Assembly: GCA_964410215.1 (NCBI GenBank)
Contig: CAYPHA010000067.1
Span: 1-26,831, forward strand
Length of the DNA: 26,831 bases
Reading direction: 5' to 3'
DNA from: CAYPHA01 sp964410215
GTDB lineage: Bacteria > Calditrichota > Calditrichia > Calditrichales > CAYPHA01
Part shown: positions 25,224 through 26,831 of the stretch, in pieces
Layout: each line of letters opens with the position of its first letter
Position numbering within the stretch: position 1 is the stretch's first letter
Position numbers and translations under genes: made by a program
Notes under the pieces: generated by a model
Told to the model about the DNA's origin: nothing
Databases searched by the model: none
The model's input: the letters and a program-made list of their open reading frames with translations, nothing else

Positions 25224-25961
25224 CTACATCACCTTTGCTGCGGTTCGACGTTTATAACAATCGGTCATAGAGCAGAGCGAGCAGGGGTAATCCACCTTCT
25301 TTACACCGGGTCCCATCCCCATCATACCGCTGATGGACTTGATCGGCTGCATCAGGAAGGAGTCGGTCAGACGAATCCCGCAGAACTGATCCGGCAGCAG
25401 TGAAAAAAGATGTTTCTGTTCCTGCACTTCCCAGCCGCAGTAACCCGGACTGAATATATTGGTCAGTGCCCAGCTTTCGTCCGGCAGGTTATTCTGCAGG
25501 TGATCAAACGTATAATTGACGAGGCTCTCCACGGCTTCCGAACCGATCGCGTCGACAATATAGCCGGACAAAGGATCGCCTTCCGTGAAAAAAGCATGCA
25601 ACCATGCATCGAACAATGGCCCCAGCGTCGCAACCATAACGGCAATCTGTTCCACCTTTTTAAAATAGCGGGTTACTGTTTTACCGACTTTGAAAATCTG
25701 CCCTCCCATCAGAATCGTATGGGTCGTGTCATTGATTTCATCTGGAACAAGCAGGCAATATCCGCTGGCTGTCTCCGCATGTTGCGCCGCCTGCTTCAGA
25801 AGGTTATCAACCTGGTCTATTATTTCAGGTGGCGCCGCCCCTTCCGGGTACTGCATTGCCTGGAGGAGATTCTGTGATTCTATGTTTATTTCGTCGAACG
25901 ATACCGTTATTTCTTTTATTGATGACTCTATAGTAAAATTGCCCATAATATCTTTCTGCAT
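25224..25961 (-). CDS. Vitamin B12-dependent methionine synthase activation-domain protein
   Basis: 245 residues. It resembles free-standing MetH activation domains such as TM0269-type proteins. Seen: EAVESLVNYTFDHL, FSPGYCGWEVQEQKHLFSLLP, then LTDSFLMQPIKSISGMMGMG. The C-terminal cysteine cluster C227-x2-C230-x4-C235 (PCSLCSMTDCYKRR) could hold an iron-sulfur cluster or metal. In MetH this domain binds SAM and remethylates inactive cob(II)alamin. As a separate protein it may serve a MetH that lacks the domain, or a corrinoid methyltransferase; the adjacent URO-D-type gene supports the latter. ATG at 25961 is used here, but no ribosome site precedes it, and the ATG five codons later (MGNFT) is an alternative. 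A promoter lies at 25986-26014. Confidence 0.85.
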   Translation of the reverse strand: MQKDIMGNFTIESSIKEITVSFDEINIESQNLLQAMQYPEGAAPPEIIDQVDNLLKQAAQHAETASGYCLLVPDEINDTTHTILMGGQIFKVGKTVTRYFKKVEQIAVMVATLGPLFDAWLHAFFTEGDPLSGYIVDAIGSEAVESLVNYTFDHLQNNLPDESWALTNIFSPGYCGWEVQEQKHLFSLLPDQFCGIRLTDSFLMQPIKSISGMMGMGPGVKKVDYPCSLCSMTDCYKRRTAAKVM

Positions 25962-25985
25962 AAATGGTTTTCGATACTACCACTA

Positions 25986-26014
25986 AAGATAACATGCAGT
26001 TTATTTATAGTCAA
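25986..26014 (-). promoter_or_regulatory. Sigma70-type promoter for the cobamide-linked operon
   Basis: Minus-strand TTGACT (26009-26014) and TATCTT (25986-25991) with a 17-base spacer. Transcription would begin near 25979, about 18 bases before the ATG at 25961, or about 33 before the internal ATG. No cobalamin riboswitch can fit in so short a leader. Confidence 0.6.
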
Positions 26015-26111
26015 AAGCAAAGGTGTAAATTAAAATCCGTGTTAAAGTAGATTACTTGCAATTTAAGAAAAATGTTTGTATTTATGTTTTTTCCAAAACA
26101 GGATGGTGGAA

Positions 26112-26732
26112 ATGCCGGCAGAGATGCGCAAAATATATGTTGAGAATCCACAGCAGCGACTCATTCAGCACACGGTTGATGTACTGAAAGACGGTGGTGT
26201 CATCGTTTACCCGACGGATACGATTTACGGTTTGGGCGTTGATCTCTTCAACAAAAAATCCATGGACCGGATTTTCCGCATCAAAAAAACCTCCAATCAC
26301 AAGCTGTTGAGCTTTATCTGTCCGGATCTCAAAGACATTGCCAACTGGGCCATTGTGCCCGACTACGCCTATAAAATTATGCGGCGGGTGACACCCGGAT
26401 CCTACACCTTTGTATTGCCTGCGACCCGACAGGTTCCCAAAACCCTGCTCCAGAAGCGAAAAACGGTCGGAATACGCATTCCGGATTCAATCGTAGCGAT
26501 CGAACTGGCAAACCAACTGGGGCGTCCGCTTCTCAGTACCAGTGTCCCGCTGGGAGAGGATGGTTATTATACCGATCCCCAGGAAATTTATGAGCAATAC
26601 AAGTTTGATATTGATTTGATTCTCGATGCCGGGGTGACGTTCAATCAGCCGTCGACGATTGTGGATTTCACGTCGACCGAGCCGGAGATACTGCGGGTAG
26701 GCGCGGGCCCGGTTGAGGAATTGTACTATTAA
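26112..26732 (+). CDS. YciO/Sua5/YrdC family protein (L-threonylcarbamoyladenylate synthase-like)
   Basis: 206 residues from the ATG at 26112, which has GGTGG just upstream; E. coli YciO is also 206 residues. The frame is open from a TTG at 26076, and ATG codons at 26103 and 26124 are other choices. Sequence features of the fold are VIVYPTDTIYGLGVDLFNKKSMDRIFRIKK, KLLSFICPDL, TPGSYTFVLPATRQVP, KRKTVGIRIPDS, GRPLLSTSVP and QPSTIVDFTSTEPEILRVGAGPVEE. The KTSNHKLLSFICPDL segment and overall match place it closer to YciO than to TsaC/Sua5, which make the threonylcarbamoyl-AMP used for tRNA t6A37. Whether this copy makes t6A or has another role is not decided by sequence. It is a single gene divergent from the cobamide operon. 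Confidence 0.9.
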   Translation: MPAEMRKIYVENPQQRLIQHTVDVLKDGGVIVYPTDTIYGLGVDLFNKKSMDRIFRIKKTSNHKLLSFICPDLKDIANWAIVPDYAYKIMRRVTPGSYTFVLPATRQVPKTLLQKRKTVGIRIPDSIVAIELANQLGRPLLSTSVPLGEDGYYTDPQEIYEQYKFDIDLILDAGVTFNQPSTIVDFTSTEPEILRVGAGPVEELYY

Positions 26733-26745
26733 GCAACTCTAGTTA

Positions 26746-26783
26746 CACGAAGAAACACGAAGCAGCCACGAAGTTACACGAAG
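26746..26783. repeat. Phased CACGAAG repeat (four copies)
   Basis: CACGAAG occurs at 26746, 26756, 26767 and 26777, spaced 10, 11 and 10 bases, close to one helical turn. It lies just after the YciO-type gene stop. Bases between copies vary (TTA, AAA, CAGC). The rest to the window end (26784-26831) is AT-rich with no feature seen. Confidence 0.75.
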
Positions 26784-26831
26784 ATTTATTCTATTATTAA
26801 TGAGAAACCATATTAAACGCTGATCCGTTTC

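Noticed and set aside
25410..25877. 155-residue plus-strand frame opposite the MetH-activation gene
   Set aside because: Antisense to a gene with clear family motifs; no ribosome site or domain.

Overview
The window reads as a chromosomal segment of a Gram-negative bacterium of the FCB (Fibrobacteres-Chlorobi-Bacteroidetes) type. The clearest sign is the large secreted protein at 18546-24035, which ends in a type-A type IX secretion (T9SS) sorting domain with the QNYPNPFNPxT signature. Sensors built from FG-GAP/ASPIC repeats and from a two-component-type beta-propeller also fit this group. Many genes have good Shine-Dalgarno sequences and sigma70-like promoters, unlike typical Bacteroidetes, so a deeper FCB lineage such as KSB1, Calditrichota or Marinimicrobia is my guess. 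That placement is inference only.

Layout. 1-2447 (minus) is a four-gene operon: cyclic-nucleotide-binding domain protein, AI-2E/PerM-type membrane protein, SAM methyltransferase, and the start of a membrane protein cut by the window edge. It has a good promoter at 2477-2505. 2523-11841 is a signalling block. A 1504-residue propeller/Y_Y_Y/PAS/PAS/HisKA/HATPase/REC hybrid kinase on the minus strand is divergent from an 8-nt-overlapping pair on the plus strand. The pair is a histidine kinase with a CRTAC1-like extracellular part (seven FG-GAP-type calcium loops plus ASPIC/UnbV) and an NtrC-type sigma54 activator. 11838-18242 (minus) is housekeeping, in transcription order uppS, a small membrane protein, folC, rho, rpmE, a DUF1385 protein and prfA. 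There is a strong promoter before rho and an intrinsic terminator after rpmE. 18546-24035 (plus) is the giant secreted protein: signal peptide, right-handed beta-helix, one putative Ig-like domain, thirteen repeats of exactly 97 residues, and the T9SS domain. 24200-25961 (minus) is a two-gene cobamide-linked operon: a URO-D/MtaA-like methyltransferase and a MetH-activation-domain protein. 26112-26732 (plus) is a YciO/Sua5-family protein, followed by a phased CACGAAG repeat.

How the genes may work together. The two exported sensor kinases and the sigma54 activator could form one envelope-sensing circuit, since the propeller kinase ends in a receiver without an output domain. The sequence does not prove this. 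uppS, folC, rho, rpmE and prfA are conserved core functions. The cobamide pair suggests anaerobic one-carbon metabolism or reactivation of a separate MetH. No rRNA, tRNA, IS element or CRISPR array was seen. No gap between genes exceeds about 300 bases; the largest is 18243-18545, which holds the divergent uppS/giant-gene promoter region.

The most interesting items are the ASPIC/UnbV-histidine kinase fusion with its cognate regulator, and the indel-free 13 x 97-residue array built from an alternating two-repeat unit.
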